Source: Echinococcus granulosus (lineage: Eukaryota > Platyhelminthes > Cestoda > Cyclophyllidea > Taeniidae). Taken from it: a DNA stretch of 64,000 bases. Below the pieces are notes generated by a model. That model saw only the letters and a program-made list of their open reading frames with translations, did not search any database and was not told where the DNA came from. The stretch lies in NCBI RefSeq assembly GCF_000524195.1, contig NW_020170394.1:362309-426308 (forward strand), read 5' to 3'. The position numbers and the translations under genes were made by a program. Below, in pieces: positions 24,282 to 37,277 of this stretch. The number at the start of each line of letters is the position of its first letter. The first letter of the stretch is position 1.

Positions 24282-27192
24282 ATGGCGGACGTGCTAGGGC
24301 TTCTGCGTGAGTATCATATTGGTAATAAAGAAATTGTGGAGACTAATGAGGAAGTAATTTTTGGAGAGTTCGCTTGGCCGAAATCTGCAAAGACAAACTA
24401 TGTTATGTGGGGGTAGGTTCCTTGTTTGCACCAAACTTCTGGCAGTACTGGTAAAGACGGTGCTCCGAAGGATTACTATACTTTGAATTGTATCGTGTAT
24501 CTCCTAAAGAATGTTAATCTTCCTCATTCAAAATATGTCAGACAGGCTGCGGTAGGTTTATTTTTGCATGACTTTTTCAGGCCGCAGGAATACCAGTGGT
24601 ACGTTTACCTGATCGACGTGAACTACTTAATTATCTGAATGGAGATGCCACTTCCGCTCCAAATATTGATAGGACGGTTCCTGTTGATATAACCATCCGC
24701 AGAGCTATCTCTAAAGGCTCTTTGGATGCACAGAATTTGCGCGGTTAGTCATCTTGCCACGGTCTAGTTTAATCATGAGCTTTGCCAGTAGACGTTTCAT
24801 TTTATCCATTTTGGGTACAGATGTACCTATCGATGGGAAAAGGCCACGACTATCTTCCTACGAGCCGGAAGAAGTTAAACCTCTCGATTCACAGCACGAT
24901 GAATCTGCTAGAAAAAAGATTGGCTCAATTTTGGATCAATCTGAAGGAAGCGCCCTTCCTTCGGCTATATCATTGGATAAAATTCAGGTATGACTGTTTT
25001 TGGTTCCTTTACTTGAACTCAGTGCACACATGTTTTGCGTCTCTGACTTTGAGTTTCTTAAGATTTAATGTTGGGATTTATAGAAATTCGTCTACGTCGT
25101 TCTTGAATATGCAGCTGCAAAATAACTAGGATTATTTTTCTCTAGTCTCTTCGCGCGAAGTTCCGGGCGAATCAGCAGGTCGCAAAGCCCGAGGTAACCG
25201 TGGATCATCTAGGCAGTCCAGATGCCTTAGATCCCACCGCCGTTGTTACTGGTGACGAGCCACTGCTGATGGCTTCTGGCGTCTCTGTCTTCTCTTCAAG
25301 ACCCACTGATCCAATCTATCAAGGTTCAAATTCTCAGCTTATAGTTTCTGTTGATGATGCGCAGCTTGCTCTCGCTCGTTCCGCTGACCCCAAACGTGCC
25401 GCCTTTCTTGCTTCTGACATGGATACTGTTCGTGTAATTTCATCACGTGAGCGTCGATGGCGAACGCGGGGCAATATTCTCCAAAGTCAGGGCAAGACCT
25501 TCTACGAAAATATTGTTTTGGGCATTTTACGTAACGTCATGGTAAATTGAACAACATTGAATGCACGCATAATTGCATATTTGTCGCCCACAGTTTCATC
25601 TGCCGTTTTTAGCTTAAGGAAAACGCCCATTTGGCACCGGATCGCCGTGACGCTTATAGCGGTGCGGTTGGAACCATAAACAACTTCTACAAGACGCCTC
25701 TAACTTCCATGGCCCACCAGCGACAACAGAGCCAGCCTCCCGCCTTACAGTATTCCCGGTATGATCAGGAGCGCTTTGCTACAGGCCGAGAAGATACTGC
25801 GGGTTTCAGAATTGATACAATGAGCTCCTATCATGGCAAGGCGCTCACTTCCATGGTGGGTAGCGGTGTCAGTGCCGGAGGATCTAAGCCAAACGGTAGT
25901 GCTTTGTCAGCGCCAGGCCTTACCTTCGAGGGTTCCGGTTCCACAATTCTCCCTCCAGAAACGCCTGGCCACGAGACTCCGCGTGGTGCTCGGACACCTC
26001 GCGATCCGCGTGGTCTAGGGCTCAGTACACCCATCGCTGCTGGCCTCACTCCTGATCCATGTAAATCTTATTCAGTGATTGTATATTTTATCGGTTGATT
26101 TGACTATTTGGTGGGTTGCATGTCATTTATTCGCGTGGGCTTTTGATAGGTGAGAAGTGGGTTACTTTTTACGAGCTTATTTTTTCTGCCTAAAGCACGG
26201 TATTCCTCATATTGTACAATTAGAAGGGCATTTTGTGTTTTTTAGATCGTAGCTCCCGCTCTTTGGCTTCCCGTTCTAAGCCTCGCGCCTCCCGTGTTCC
26301 TATTATCATCATCCCTGCAGCACCAACAAGTCTAATAACAATGCTCAACGCCACTGACATCCTTCAGGTATTTCATGAGATGTAGTTGAAAATAGTAGTC
26401 TTCGGAGTGTTCCCATTTTCCTCTTAAATATTCATACCGAACTTCCGCTGTTTGCTCATCAAAATTTACTAGGACGTTTACTTTGTCATATTCTCTGTGG
26501 GTATTCCAGGATCTCCAATTTGTCTCCACCGAGGAGAAGCGAAATCAGGGTTGTAAGCGTGATAACGAACTTTTAATACACCGTCGTAAGCCCGATGGTC
26601 GAACGGTGCCCTATCGTGTTATTGATCAGCCGAATAGACTGCAGCCGGATGAGTGGAACCGGGTGGTGGCTGTCTTTGTGCAGGGTCAGGCTTGGCAATT
26701 CAAGGGTTGGCCTCATGGTGGAGATCCAGCAGTCATCTTTTCTGTTGGTATGATTTGTTCTTGCCACACCATCCCGTTCTGTGCTTCTTGTTCAGCCTAG
26801 TTACGTAAATACCCTTTCCTGATGAGGCATCGATTCGGCCTTAAGGTACCTTACATTGCACTTCTTATATTTACATGACTGGTAAAATTCCTGTAGCTGA
26901 TTATCACACTATTTATGCTAACACTGTGTATCTTGTTGCGTTACAACGTACTGTTAACCATTTTGTCAATGTTGAATGTAGTTGAACTGAATGTGCATTT
27001 TTTTTTTCCATTTTAGTCAAAGGGTTCCACATAAAGTATGCAAATATGCCTCTGGACCCGAACGTGGCAAAGTGGAATGTCCATGTAATCAATTTGGATA
27101 GACGGCGCCACTTGGACAAAGTCAACTTCCAAAGTGTCTGGGACCAGTTGGACAAATTCATAGCAAAGAACAAACCCTTTCTGCGATCGTAG
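24282..27192 (+). CDS. CDC73: CDC73 / parafibromin, Paf1 complex subunit, complete, 9 exons
   Basis: Family role (known): nuclear subunit of the Paf1 elongation complex on RNA polymerase II. Exons: 24282-24412, 24446-24551, 24581-24743, 24821-24987, 25146-25541, 25613-26060, 26246-26367, 26510-26747, 27017-27192. All are in phase and give 648 aa (human 531). Seen: [19 protein letters not shown] and [20 protein letters not shown] at the N terminus, [12 protein letters not shown] near residue 85, basic GKRPRL, and [10 protein letters not shown] near residue 290. YDQERF starts near residue 371, followed by [12 protein letters not shown]. The C-terminal Ras-like domain begins near 487 ([19 protein letters not shown]), with VPYRVIDQP and [14 protein letters not shown], ending [11 protein letters not shown]. 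Extra length is in the linkers, notably a Pro/Thr/Gly-rich run before the C-terminal domain ([15 protein letters not shown]). The first two introns are only 33 and 29 nt. Confidence 0.97.
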
Positions 27193-29814
27193 GTATTGTT
27201 GTACCCTCTTTGGTGTTAGATATGGTTGTACAGTTGACGGCCACTTCCCGAACTATTTTATTTTTTTTTTTCAAGAAGGCGTTGTGACGTTCTAAATAAC
27301 GCGTTTTGCTTCATCGTCTGCTTTTTGCGGAAACGGTTATGGTGCTTGCGGCGTCTTCGACCCAAGGTCAAATATGTCGCTTGAAAGTTGTAGGTCTTAG
27401 TTAAACCTCTTCAGAGAACGATCAAGAGGTAGCTTCGCGAATCCAAAACCACTAAACTCTTGAAAATTGAGTTTCTTAAGCGGAAGTTAACTCTCTCCTT
27501 TCAGCACAAAAAAATAATCAGCCAGTATCGTGAACCAAACCGTGTCACTAATCAAGCGCGTAAGGGTCTGCCTTTAGAGGACTGCACTGGAAATACGGCC
27601 TACTAAAAATTGTGCAGTAGAAGCAGTTTACACAGCCCACACCGAACCCTAAGGCTGGGAGCGCACTGCTACCCAGCACAGCTCTTCAAACAGTGCAACC
27701 CAAAAGTTAGGTAACTGCGTCGGTTTCAGGCTGTCATGAGCTGTGATGCCTGGTGTTCCCACTCCCAAGTTTGACCTTTTAAAATGTAAAGTTTACCGGA
27801 ACGTGGCTTTGTGTATTTTAACTTAGTTATTTGCGTTGTAATGAAAACCCACATAATCGTGGGCCTTTCGCTTTCAACTTGTTTCCTTCCAAGCATATCG
27901 CACTTCAAACTACCAGTGTAATTGGCTAAAGGTAGCACTAGCCTTATTCTCACTGACTGTTTACTTGGTGTAAATATTGGATGAAATCAAATTAATCCAT
28001 AATTTCTTGCCGAGCGTTGACATGCTTTACTCGAGGGATTAGAGCTGATAGCCATTTTCCACAAAGATGGTTGTAATTTGGTGTAGATTTTAAATATGTG
28101 CGCGTAATAGCCCCTGCATTAAAAAGGTATCATATTGTGTGGTAGGGTCTTCGGTACCTGCAAGGTGTTGCTCCTGCCACTTACTTGTAAGATTGGGGGT
28201 TCCGGTTAATGAGGTCAAAGAAGCTTCGGTCACGATTTCATCACGATGCGTGTTGTCAGTGAATCACTCGCAGAGGGTTGTCTTGAGGTCAACCCTATAT
28301 GATGAGCCGCGGCAGGTATACGGCTTACCCACCCCTCTCTATCCCATCCCACATCCTCCAAGCCCCCCCCAGAGGGGATTCATCTGATTCGTCGGATCTC
28401 CTTTCCCACTGGTTAGGTACATGAAGACGTCGATTCGATTGTCAGAGCCTTACTAGGTGCTCTACTCTAAGTAAACAAAGATTAAACCAGTATGGTGCCC
28501 AGTTAGGCGCATTAATTTGCCATGCTTAGGTCAACCCTCCATTTTGGGAGATAATTTCGAAAGGACGGTTCCCTACACCATCTGCTAATTGGCACACAAA
28601 GCACTCGCACCAGGTCATTATTTGGTAAAATACGATAAAGTTAGTAAAGTTCTATAGTATGTAGCATAGTTTTGTAGTAATTGCTACTTACGCATGGTTA
28701 AAGACTTACTTTAGTAATGTTTTTGCATGATTTTTCACTGAAGCAGGCAGAAATACATAGAGAACCGTGCTTTACTTAAAAATCTAAAGGACTTGCTTAG
28801 CTGATACACGGGCCTTATTTATGGGAATGTATTTTCGGAGGACTTGGATGTAGTGTGGATCTGTACGACATGGAAGGTCCAAGACCTGTTTATTTGATCC
28901 AAAAGTGGGTATTAATATGGAAACATAATCAGACAATGACCCCAAAATTAACATAAACCAAACACAGTTTTAAACATTCCCAGATTAATAGCGAAAATAG
29001 ATTTTCTTGGAAATACCGTTAATCAGTTAAATCACCCTCACCATGCCCATTGGAACTAGTTATTTTTGCGTTTATCATCGGCTCGTCACAGACTCAACCC
29101 TTTCATGACGGATTTAGCTGTTTTTGTAATCAATCAAGGTAGGTAATTGATAAGCAAATTTGAAGATAAAAGCACAACGAATGTGCACTACTTGTGCTTT
29201 TTCCTATTGGTAGCATGTGTCCCTGACCTCACACTTCTTCTCACTGCATACCGTTACGAACTCAGTTGTGTTTGACGAAAGGGCAAGCAAGGTGTGGCCT
29301 TTGACTGGAACTGCCTCATGGGTCTTTTGGAGCGTCGAGTTGATGCTTTTAACCAAACGCTTAGTCCTGACTTTACACTTGAGGAACCTAATTAAGGATA
29401 CTTAAGGTTTCATCTTATCAGTCAAGTGGGATTCACTAGTCAGGAATTCCGTGAGGATAATTTGCACCCATGTCCCAATTAGGGAAGAAAATTTTTGTTC
29501 ATTAGGGAGAAATTATTAAATTTTATATGAAGTTGATATATTTTTTCACTGTAAAAAGTGTTTGGATAGGGAAGGTTCAACAATCATTCCTCTAGTAAAT
29601 CCCAATTCCCCACTATGTCATCGACGTACAGCACTGTCTTAAAATTTGGATGATCTACATCTTAGGAAGACCTACTAGTTGTAGTTTATTATAGCATGCT
29701 AATAAGCCCGTTTATCGCAGTCGAATGCAGTGCCCCTGCACCTCGTCTTTGCATACCACTTATAGTTCCGTCTTCTACTGTATTCCCTCCACCCATTACT
29801 GTTGCCGTTTTTAC
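27193..29814. other. Intergenic region 3' of CDC73
   Basis: AT-rich sequence with no recognised gene. The opening part holds the CDC73 3' UTR (T run near 27260). Around 28140-28440 is a GC-richer stretch with a C run that looks like a decayed dispersed element, but I could not pair it with another copy in the window. Confidence 0.45.
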
Positions 29815-29960
29815 CAGTGGGCCCACTCTGCCAGCTCTTGTTTTTGTGCTTCTGCCTCGAATACGTCCACTGCAAGCTTGTGAAACTGTGCATTTAGTGT
29901 CTGACGTTTTTTTTCCGCTTCAGTGACTGGCCAGCACAGTGACAATATGTATAGAAAGGA
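29815..29960 (-). CDS. Candidate exon: hydrophobic segment plus coiled coil, gene unknown
   Basis: On the minus strand a strong acceptor (CCTTTTTTCAG) precedes a 146-nt open segment ending at donor TG|GTAAAA. The translation reads SFLYILSLCWPVTEAEKKRQ, then LNAQFHKLAVDVFEAEAQ and KQELAEWAH. This is a hydrophobic stretch followed by an amphipathic charged helix. It enters in phase 0 and leaves in phase 2. I found no partner exons and recognise no family. It could be one exon of a dispersed gene or a chance open frame. Confidence 0.25.
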
Positions 29961-30668
29961 CTGAAAAAAGGAATCGTTGATTCATTCATTGTGTCTACGT
30001 GCAAAAGGTGTGTAGGTATGTAGACAACAAACGTAGGCCCACATTGTCTCTTAGATGCGTTCACACTGGACCGATTAAACTTAGAATCTGTCTGTAATCA
30101 GACAAAGTGGGTCTCTACGACTTATCGTAGTAAAATGTTATTTGTGTGCTCACATGGAACAAAACGATCGAGATTCCTTGTCAGACACGCCGATTCACCC
30201 AAGGCAATTAAGTTTCGCCATCGCTGAGAGCAAATCCCAAAAATCTCGTCCCACTTTGAGGTTATTTTTAAAACAGCGATTCAGCCACTGAAAGTTCACA
30301 CTCACTTGAATGATGAGCGACGTACTCATTGATAAAGCCTTAACTACTACCAAACTGTTCTTGAATTCTTTTAGAGGTGTGGTAAATTTTATGCATTAAT
30401 CTGATGCATAAGTTCGAGAAGATATGGGCACACTTCCGAACAAAAACAAGTCGATGGTAGTAAATCTGTAATGTATCTTAATGGTAAGGGGCGCGTTAAT
30501 TGACCGGGTACTTTGCAAACATCAAGATAAAGTTTTGTTATCCTTCGCGCTAATTAACCGCAAGTACAAACACATCGCTCCGAGAGTATGGGCCTGGAGA
30601 GCAAGAAGGTCGCACGTCAGGAGGCGGGTGGGAAGGCCTTAATAGGATTTTCTGTGCCATTTCCTTCT

Positions 30669-30685
30669 CTTCTTCTTCTTCTTCA
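30669..30685 (+). repeat. (TTC)n microsatellite
   Basis: About six TTC units embedded in a pyrimidine tract. The run ends in CAG and so mimics a strong splice acceptor. Confidence 0.85.
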
Positions 30686-33600
30686 GCACATTTGATGGGG
30701 TCACATTGGGCCAAGTTATAAGGGAGATGGGTGGAAGGGAAGCGCGAATTTCAGGCTAAATTGCTGTGGAAGTGCATGCCAATTAAGTGCAAAAGGGACG
30801 CCTCACTTGGGTTAAAATGTAAATGGCATTGTAAATAAGAGCTTGTTGTTGATTTTCGCCTACACCCGGCTTGGCAGTTTAAGTTTTAACTGTGGCATCA
30901 ATGATATGCCATTGCACAACGTTACCAGTTTTATGCAGAAATTTTATTTTCAACTTGGCAGTGTGTGTGCATTCAAACAAACAGTTGTGCGTATTATCAA
31001 ACTTAAAGTTACAAACCAGTATACTAATAGGTTGTTTTCACCAATCACGATATCCGAAACTGACCCTGAAATTAGACTGGCCAAGACTGATTTTCTAATT
31101 TCTTTTTGTGGCATTGTTGTTTAGTGGACCACCACATCTGGATTCTTCGTAAATTACACATTTATATGATATGAAACTTTATTGCAAGGACATGAGAATC
31201 ACAAAATGTCAATGTATGAAGAAATGTAGTCTTTTGACGCCATATTTCCAAGTTATACCGCTTCAAAATAAAGATGGCTCGAATTCATCGTGTTAAATGT
31301 ATAACATACACGTTAGAAACTTATTCCCAATGGCGACTCTGGAATTCGACAAATGGGTATTTTCAAAACGGCCAGAATGTAGCACATAGTGTTGTTGCAC
31401 CTTCAAAGAGTTACAATTTTGAAGACCTTATGCAATCACTTAAAACATCGTGGTACAATGCATTTGAATAATGGTCTGCTAATCCATAAGGAGGACACTG
31501 AAGTCAGCCATAAGACAACCAAACGATGAATAATCGCAGATGGTTTCATAGAGTGCTCTATTCTTTGAAGCAACCACCATTACAGGGTGCAATCCTTTCC
31601 CAACGGGGCAAAACAAGACTGCTATGGGTGCCTTTTCTATCAAATGTTTATGTCCTCCGAACACTAAAAAAACTTACCATCACCATTTCTACCCTAGTTT
31701 CATTTCCTAGCTGTCAACTTCACGCATGATTGCTTAATACTAAGGAAAGATGATAGTCATTACCTAAGAAAGTATCGTGAGGGAAATACGGAAGATGAGG
31801 ATGAAAATAAGGACGGGGACAAAGTAGCATCACTATAAATCAAAACTCTCATGGCCACGTTTTTCAGAGGTACAAGTCCATGCTCTGCCCTATATGAATA
31901 GGACTTCCTTTCCGTCGACTGAGTAGTCCGAACTATTTCTCAAGAAGAAGTTTTTCTTGCCCACATTCGGGATTTTCTGCATGAAGTAGATTTCAGCCGT
32001 AATTATTTGGCCTTCAGCAATAAATCCATAGTGACCAAATCTGTTTGCAGTGCACCAACCATAGCCTCCTGGGAATGATCTGGTGTCTCAGAAGTGTTGG
32101 GTGGACGGGAAGTTGATTGTTTAGGAATTTCCAAAGGTGTGGTTGCTGGCTTGAGGCTGGACTAAAGTCAGTTTTAGTACAACTCATTCAGCAACTAACT
32201 GATGATAAGAAGGAAGTGAAAAACGAATGGATAGGTTGAGGGTCATTATCATCTTGTTGTGCACGGCAGGTGATACCCATGGGCTTATTGCCCACCACGA
32301 TTTTCTCAGTTGATGTGATAAATGTAAACTAATTGCCTCATTATTCACCACCAAAAGTTCTTGACGCGTTAATCTCCAGTTGACGTGTCAATAGCTGCAC
32401 ACAATTCTTCTTTATTATCAAAAGCAGGTCTTCTTGAACGTGTTCAGTACTAGGTTATTCACCACAAGAAGCAAATTTGTTTCGTGGTGGTATGTTCTCC
32501 TTTCGCATACTTCACTCTATGGAAATGGTATAAAATAGACTTGAAGGTAAATATCTGCAACTTAGGAACCGATTATAACTCGATTCTTAAGGTAGACAAG
32601 CCGAAAGCACATCAAGTCCACCTGACGCTTTGTGCAGTTTGAAAATGGGAAAAAGTATTGCCTTGAACAACAAAGAGTCCTCTACTGATGCACATTTTAT
32701 GCTTCATAATCCATATAACTATTTACATGTATTCAATATGTTTCTACAAGTCACAATAAGCTATTGCAGTTAGCTGTACCCGAAACTGCATGGACTTTGT
32801 TGCCGCCTCATATTTTCGTCGATGGTTATCTAAATTGGCTCTACGTCAAAAGGGACGGTAAGCTGTGACAACTTCGTTGACATAGTCAGGCGTAAACCAT
32901 TCAGAAATGGCAAAAGCCCTGATGCTGTTCTCCTTATGCAAACTGGTAAGTATAAGTCGTTTAAACTTCTACAAGCACACATTCAACTGGTCGCTCTCTA
33001 GACAAAGAAGATCGTTAAAACTGAATTCGTTTGGCCAAGAATGGCCTAAATACGGGTAGTGTACGAATATTTGCCCAATGTTTCTGTGATATGCACTTTT
33101 TGGTAAAAATACCGTAGTTGCACGTGCCTGTGTGATTATGGGGCAGCCGACCTAAATTTCAAAAGCACTTAAATCACTTGTTTTTAACGACTTTTCCCAA
33201 AATGTACTCTTTTCAGGTTTCGACCTCTTTTTCGCGCTTTGCGATGGGTACTGAAACACAAACAAGGTCAGGCCAATTGGTTCAAATATCTGGCGATTTG
33301 TTTGGAATTCACTTTCAGCATAACCTAAGCAACCACAAACTGGGACGCACAGCCCTTCATAACTGAGATACGACTGCCTAGTTCGCCGGAGTGTTCTTTG
33401 ACTTAAGTACCACATATGACGTTATTGTGTCTAAGCACTTTTTTGACAAACGCTGTCCTTCGTAAATTGTCTTCCTTTATGCCTTATTTAAGTGTTCAAA
33501 ATTTATATAAAATCTTAAATTCTATGCACAATGTGCCTCCTTGTTTCAAAAATTTATTAATGCATCAAATTTTTGGAATCCATTTTTTGCCCTAATCTTA

Positions 33601-35615
33601 AGTAATTCGTATGAGCTTCATCGTTTTGTACCAAATGTCTATTTCACCCCACAATAGAGAACTTCTGCATAAAGTCATCATGCTGACTCTGCCAGCCCAC
33701 CGTTCAGTCTCGCAGCATTGGGACAAAGGCTCGTGACCCAGTAGAGGTTTGTCGAGAGATTAAAACAGTTGCCCACAGCTGTTAATGTTTTCCTATCATT
33801 TCACTGCTCCCTCAGGTCACCTGGCGAACATGTGGCACCCCACTTGCTACGTGCGTTGTGTTAGTTAAAGCTACGTCTGCTGCAACAGCTTAGCCATCTC
33901 CAGGATGACATGATCGACCTAATAACTAATTTGTTAACACAAATTAGACTTGATAGACATATTGTCCGCTTTGACAATTCACACTGAGGCATGCTAAACA
34001 GTGGGTAGCCTCATAAGTAAGAAGTCTTAAAAGACTGGAAATCATACGATTATCTAGCGAAGTTCCCACAATAATGGACTACAGCGTCAGTGCTCCTTTA
34101 GCTTGCTTTTAGAACGCTTAGTGCACCGTTCCCCACTGTTGATCTCAATGGGTGATAAAACAAGAAGGCGCCTTAGTCTGGTGATGAGGTGAAGCAAATG
34201 CATTTGTCTCTGTAGTCTGCCTTCCCTCTTGCCTCGCAACCCCTATCTGATCCCCGAGTATCGACACCACCCGCGCCAAAGGCCCCTTACCTCTCCATCG
34301 CGGGTGTGAACAGTGGGTGCTTTTAAGAGCCAGTGGGCGAGCCAGTGAGCAAGCGAAGGAGCTTGTGAGTGATAGGGGGAGAGAGGGGAGCGCTTTCTTC
34401 AGCTATTGGGCCGTGGCGACAGAGGCGGTTGCAAGGGCAACAACCAACCGCGAACAAAGCGACTGACGCCTCCTCCCTCGACGAGGGTGCATTTTTGCAC
34501 GCTTACGAAGGATGAGATGATTGAGCACGATAACTACCAAAAGACTGCATTTTGCATGCAAGCACGTGCGTGTGGTATGCCCGAATAATCACGACGATAA
34601 TGGCAGTGGTTTTTCGTGCATGGTGAACAGATGGGTGGAGAGGGGAGTTGTCTAAGTTGTGTGGTGTGGTGTCGTGTGTAGTAAGGAAGTTCAGGAAGTA
34701 AATTCTGGAAACAGACAGATGGTTGTCCTAGTGTTACCGTCCCTCCCTCTTTCTGGTCCTACCTCATGCCATTCATCTTATTAGGCGACAAGTGTTAAGT
34801 CTTTCTGGCATGAACTGGTTTCGCCTAATTATAGCCAATATGCAATACTCTGGGATTACCCATGAGGTGCCGATTCCAATCCATCACTCCAAGTTAGCAG
34901 TTTTTTGTCGTCGTAAATATGGTGCGAGATGTTTGTAATGAGGGAAACAAAGATGTCGTCAAACAGCTCGCAAAAACACAACATCGCTCCCCTTCGAAAA
35001 TACGAAAATAGATGAGAACAGCAAATGTTTTCCACTTATGAAATCTCAAGTTGAATTGTAAAAGTTCCAGAAATAATCTCTAATCAGATAGCAGATTTAT
35101 CTGTGAGGGTTTCAATTAAAACATTCTTCGATTAAGCCAGCTTTACTTCATTTTTACGTATTTTTAAAGAAAAACCTTTCCAAAGAAAATCCTGTTGCTA
35201 CATTCTAGACAAAAATAACGATCCAGAATGGTGAAATAGAACAGGCTGAATTTCATCGACAGCAATATAAAATGACCGGTTGAAGTGGAAAAAATTAGTG
35301 GAAATGCTTTGAATCTTAAGTGAGAAAGGGAAAAACCTGGCAACAATTGAAAATGGACCAGGATTGTTTTGACACCAAACTGATTACATTATTTGAGCTT
35401 TCTTTTATTTTCCCGCAGACTGGTCGCCTTCCTCAGGAAGAGAACCACATAGAAGTGATTATGCACATCGCTAACAAAATCAAGATGATTCAAAAACTGT
35501 TTCTCAAAACATCCTTCCCTCCTCTTTAGTAAATTAACCGTAGGTCTTTAGGCATAATTCTCTCCCTGTGTGGAATATCCTGCCAAACCTTAAATGATGG
35601 TAACAACGACAACGG

Positions 35616-35636
35616 CAGCAGCAGCAGCAGCAGCAG
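35616..35636 (+). repeat. (CAG)n microsatellite
   Basis: Seven perfect CAG units. Neither strand gives a convincing poly-Q or poly-C/A protein context. Confidence 0.9.
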
Positions 35637-36699
35637 AAATAACGCCTGTAATGGCAGGGTAAATCAACAAGACACGATTTTCTTCCTTGTTTGGCGCCAA
35701 TGCTTAGTCGAATGTAGGGAAAACCCTTTATTATTATTGTGCTCATTGCGAGCGAAAAAATTTGTGACCTTTTTACCGTTCTACCGCGTCCCTTTGTAAG
35801 ATTTACTAATGGTGACTGAAAACATTTCAGTGGGCACAATTAACCGTAGTGACGGGTGGATTAAACACGCTCGAGATTGAGTTTTTACGACTTCGGCTCC
35901 AACACACATGACTCAGAGTCTCCAGGGTATGAATCTCTCTCCCTAATCAGCTGGGAGGCAAAGTAAAAATCCTCCGGAAACGGCATTCATTATTTAAGTA
36001 CTATGTTTAGTAGAAAACTGTTTTCATTCATCGAGTTGACCACTAGATAGTGGAACCAAGTAAGACGAGGTTAAGGCCCAGGTATTTGAGTAATGAGTTC
36101 CCCTCCATTTGTTAAATTGAAATCTACTTTTCGTTGGCGAGTTTCCTCGTAAGTACAGGTTCAGATACTTATTCCAATTAGAGTTACACGCGATTTTTAT
36201 GCTAAGGGCATCCTTCTTCGAGGGACGAAATAAGCCACCCAAAATATGTTTTTTAGCAGGAATACAAAGGCAGCTTCATAGTATTGGAAAAATTATTGTG
36301 ACCTACAGTCATGCAAAGGCAGCAATAGAATATAACACCTTAGAAGCCTGTATCGCAACTCCACTTACAATAGTGTAATCGAACAGAAAATGAATCCCTG
36401 TTCGTCTCAAGCTTCCGACCCTCCGATTGGCAAAACTGAGCATTACTACCATAATCTTCATTTTGTGAGCGCTTAGACGAAATAAGAAGATTTGGCCCCA
36501 TATTGTTTACAATTCATTATAAAGCCTTGGAAAGATTGTCCTATGTTTCAATTGCTCATAGGAATTAGCTAAAAACAATTTCATTCCCCTTTCCAAAATC
36601 GTCGTCTGCATTTCCCTTTAAGTGCACGGAAAAAGAGTTACAACTAACGTCCTTTTTAAATCACCATTTTGTGAAATTAAGTGTCGAAAACATGCACAA

Positions 36700-37247
36700 A
36701 TGACACGTTCGGCCTCGCCCAGGGCCATCAAAGCATTTCACTTCGGCGGCCACAAAACCACACGCACACACAATAGGCAAAACGCACCGCTGGACGTGCA
36801 GACCAGATTGTTTCTCCCCTATTCCTCCCCCTTTTTCCAGTGTCTTCAACCGTCACCACCACCGCCATCGCATCCGCATCCACCCAGTCTCTGCGTTTCC
36901 AAAGCGTGTGGATGAGAAGAGGGGTAACGACTGCGAGTTTAGCCGCACGCGTACGTCATTGTTACGTCCCCACGCCCGCCCGGAAATTAGATAGACAGAT
37001 GCACAGGCATGAGCACAGCTCTCTCTCTCTCACTCAAGTGCGTGTGCGCGCCCAAATCTGTCTGTCTCACCAATGCGCGAGTGTGCGTGCATGTTTGTTT
37101 TTTGCTGCTCTTCACGGCTAAAAGGGAGTAGTACCTCATCATAAACACGCGTGCGCGGACCGCATCACCGACCCCTCCTGCTACGGCTGTCATTGTTAGG
37201 GGATTTCCAACTCATCTCTTGAACTTCTCCACAGCGTCTGCCCAGTG
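36700..37247 (+). promoter_or_regulatory. CpG-rich island upstream of a possible first coding exon
   Basis: A GC- and CpG-rich stretch in AT-rich surroundings, with TG/CA alternation (GTGTGCGTGCATG), a CT microsatellite at 37019-37031 and CACGCGTGCGCGG near 37146. It ends in the pyrimidine-rich acceptor CTTCTCCACAG at 37224-37234, just before the ATG at 37248. It would suit a promoter or 5' UTR. Similar islands recur to about 57.7 kb, so the role is inference. Confidence 0.4.
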
Positions 37248-37277
37248 ATGTCGTCTTCTCAATCGCGGATGGAACTG
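37248..37277 (+). CDS. Candidate first coding exon, 10 codons
   Basis: The ATG at 37248 follows acceptor CTTCTCCACAG (exon from 37235) and reads MSSSQSRMEL up to a consensus donor, CTG|GTGAGT, at 37278. Phase is 0. The opening resembles MSSKQ of vertebrate SOX6, so this may be an alternative upstream start of the SoxD gene. However, every frame entering through the acceptor at 56069 meets a stop, so direct joining to the SoxD exon at 56070 is impossible. It may belong to another gene. Confidence 0.35.

Larger units (their letters stand above)
29961..36699. other. Intergenic region, no gene recognised
   Basis: AT-rich, with a GC- and CpG-richer patch at about 34150-34760. Weak items: a strong plus acceptor made by (TTC)n at 30688 followed by a short open segment (TFDGVTLGQVIREMGG), and a plus acceptor TTTTATTTTCCCGCAG at 35419 followed by TGRLPQEENHIEVIMHIANK to a TAG at 35527-35529. 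Neither is linked to other exons. Short ATG frames at 31274-31471 and 30843-31124 look like noise. Confidence 0.4.

Noticed and set aside
26332..26529. 65-codon minus-strand frame inside CDC73
   Set aside because: It overlaps CDC73 exons 7-8 and their intron on the opposite strand. It is a shadow of the real gene.
32190..32230. CTGATGA...GAAA as a hammerhead ribozyme core, known from flatworm satellites
   Set aside because: The intervening bases do not form stem II and no flanking stems I and III pair.
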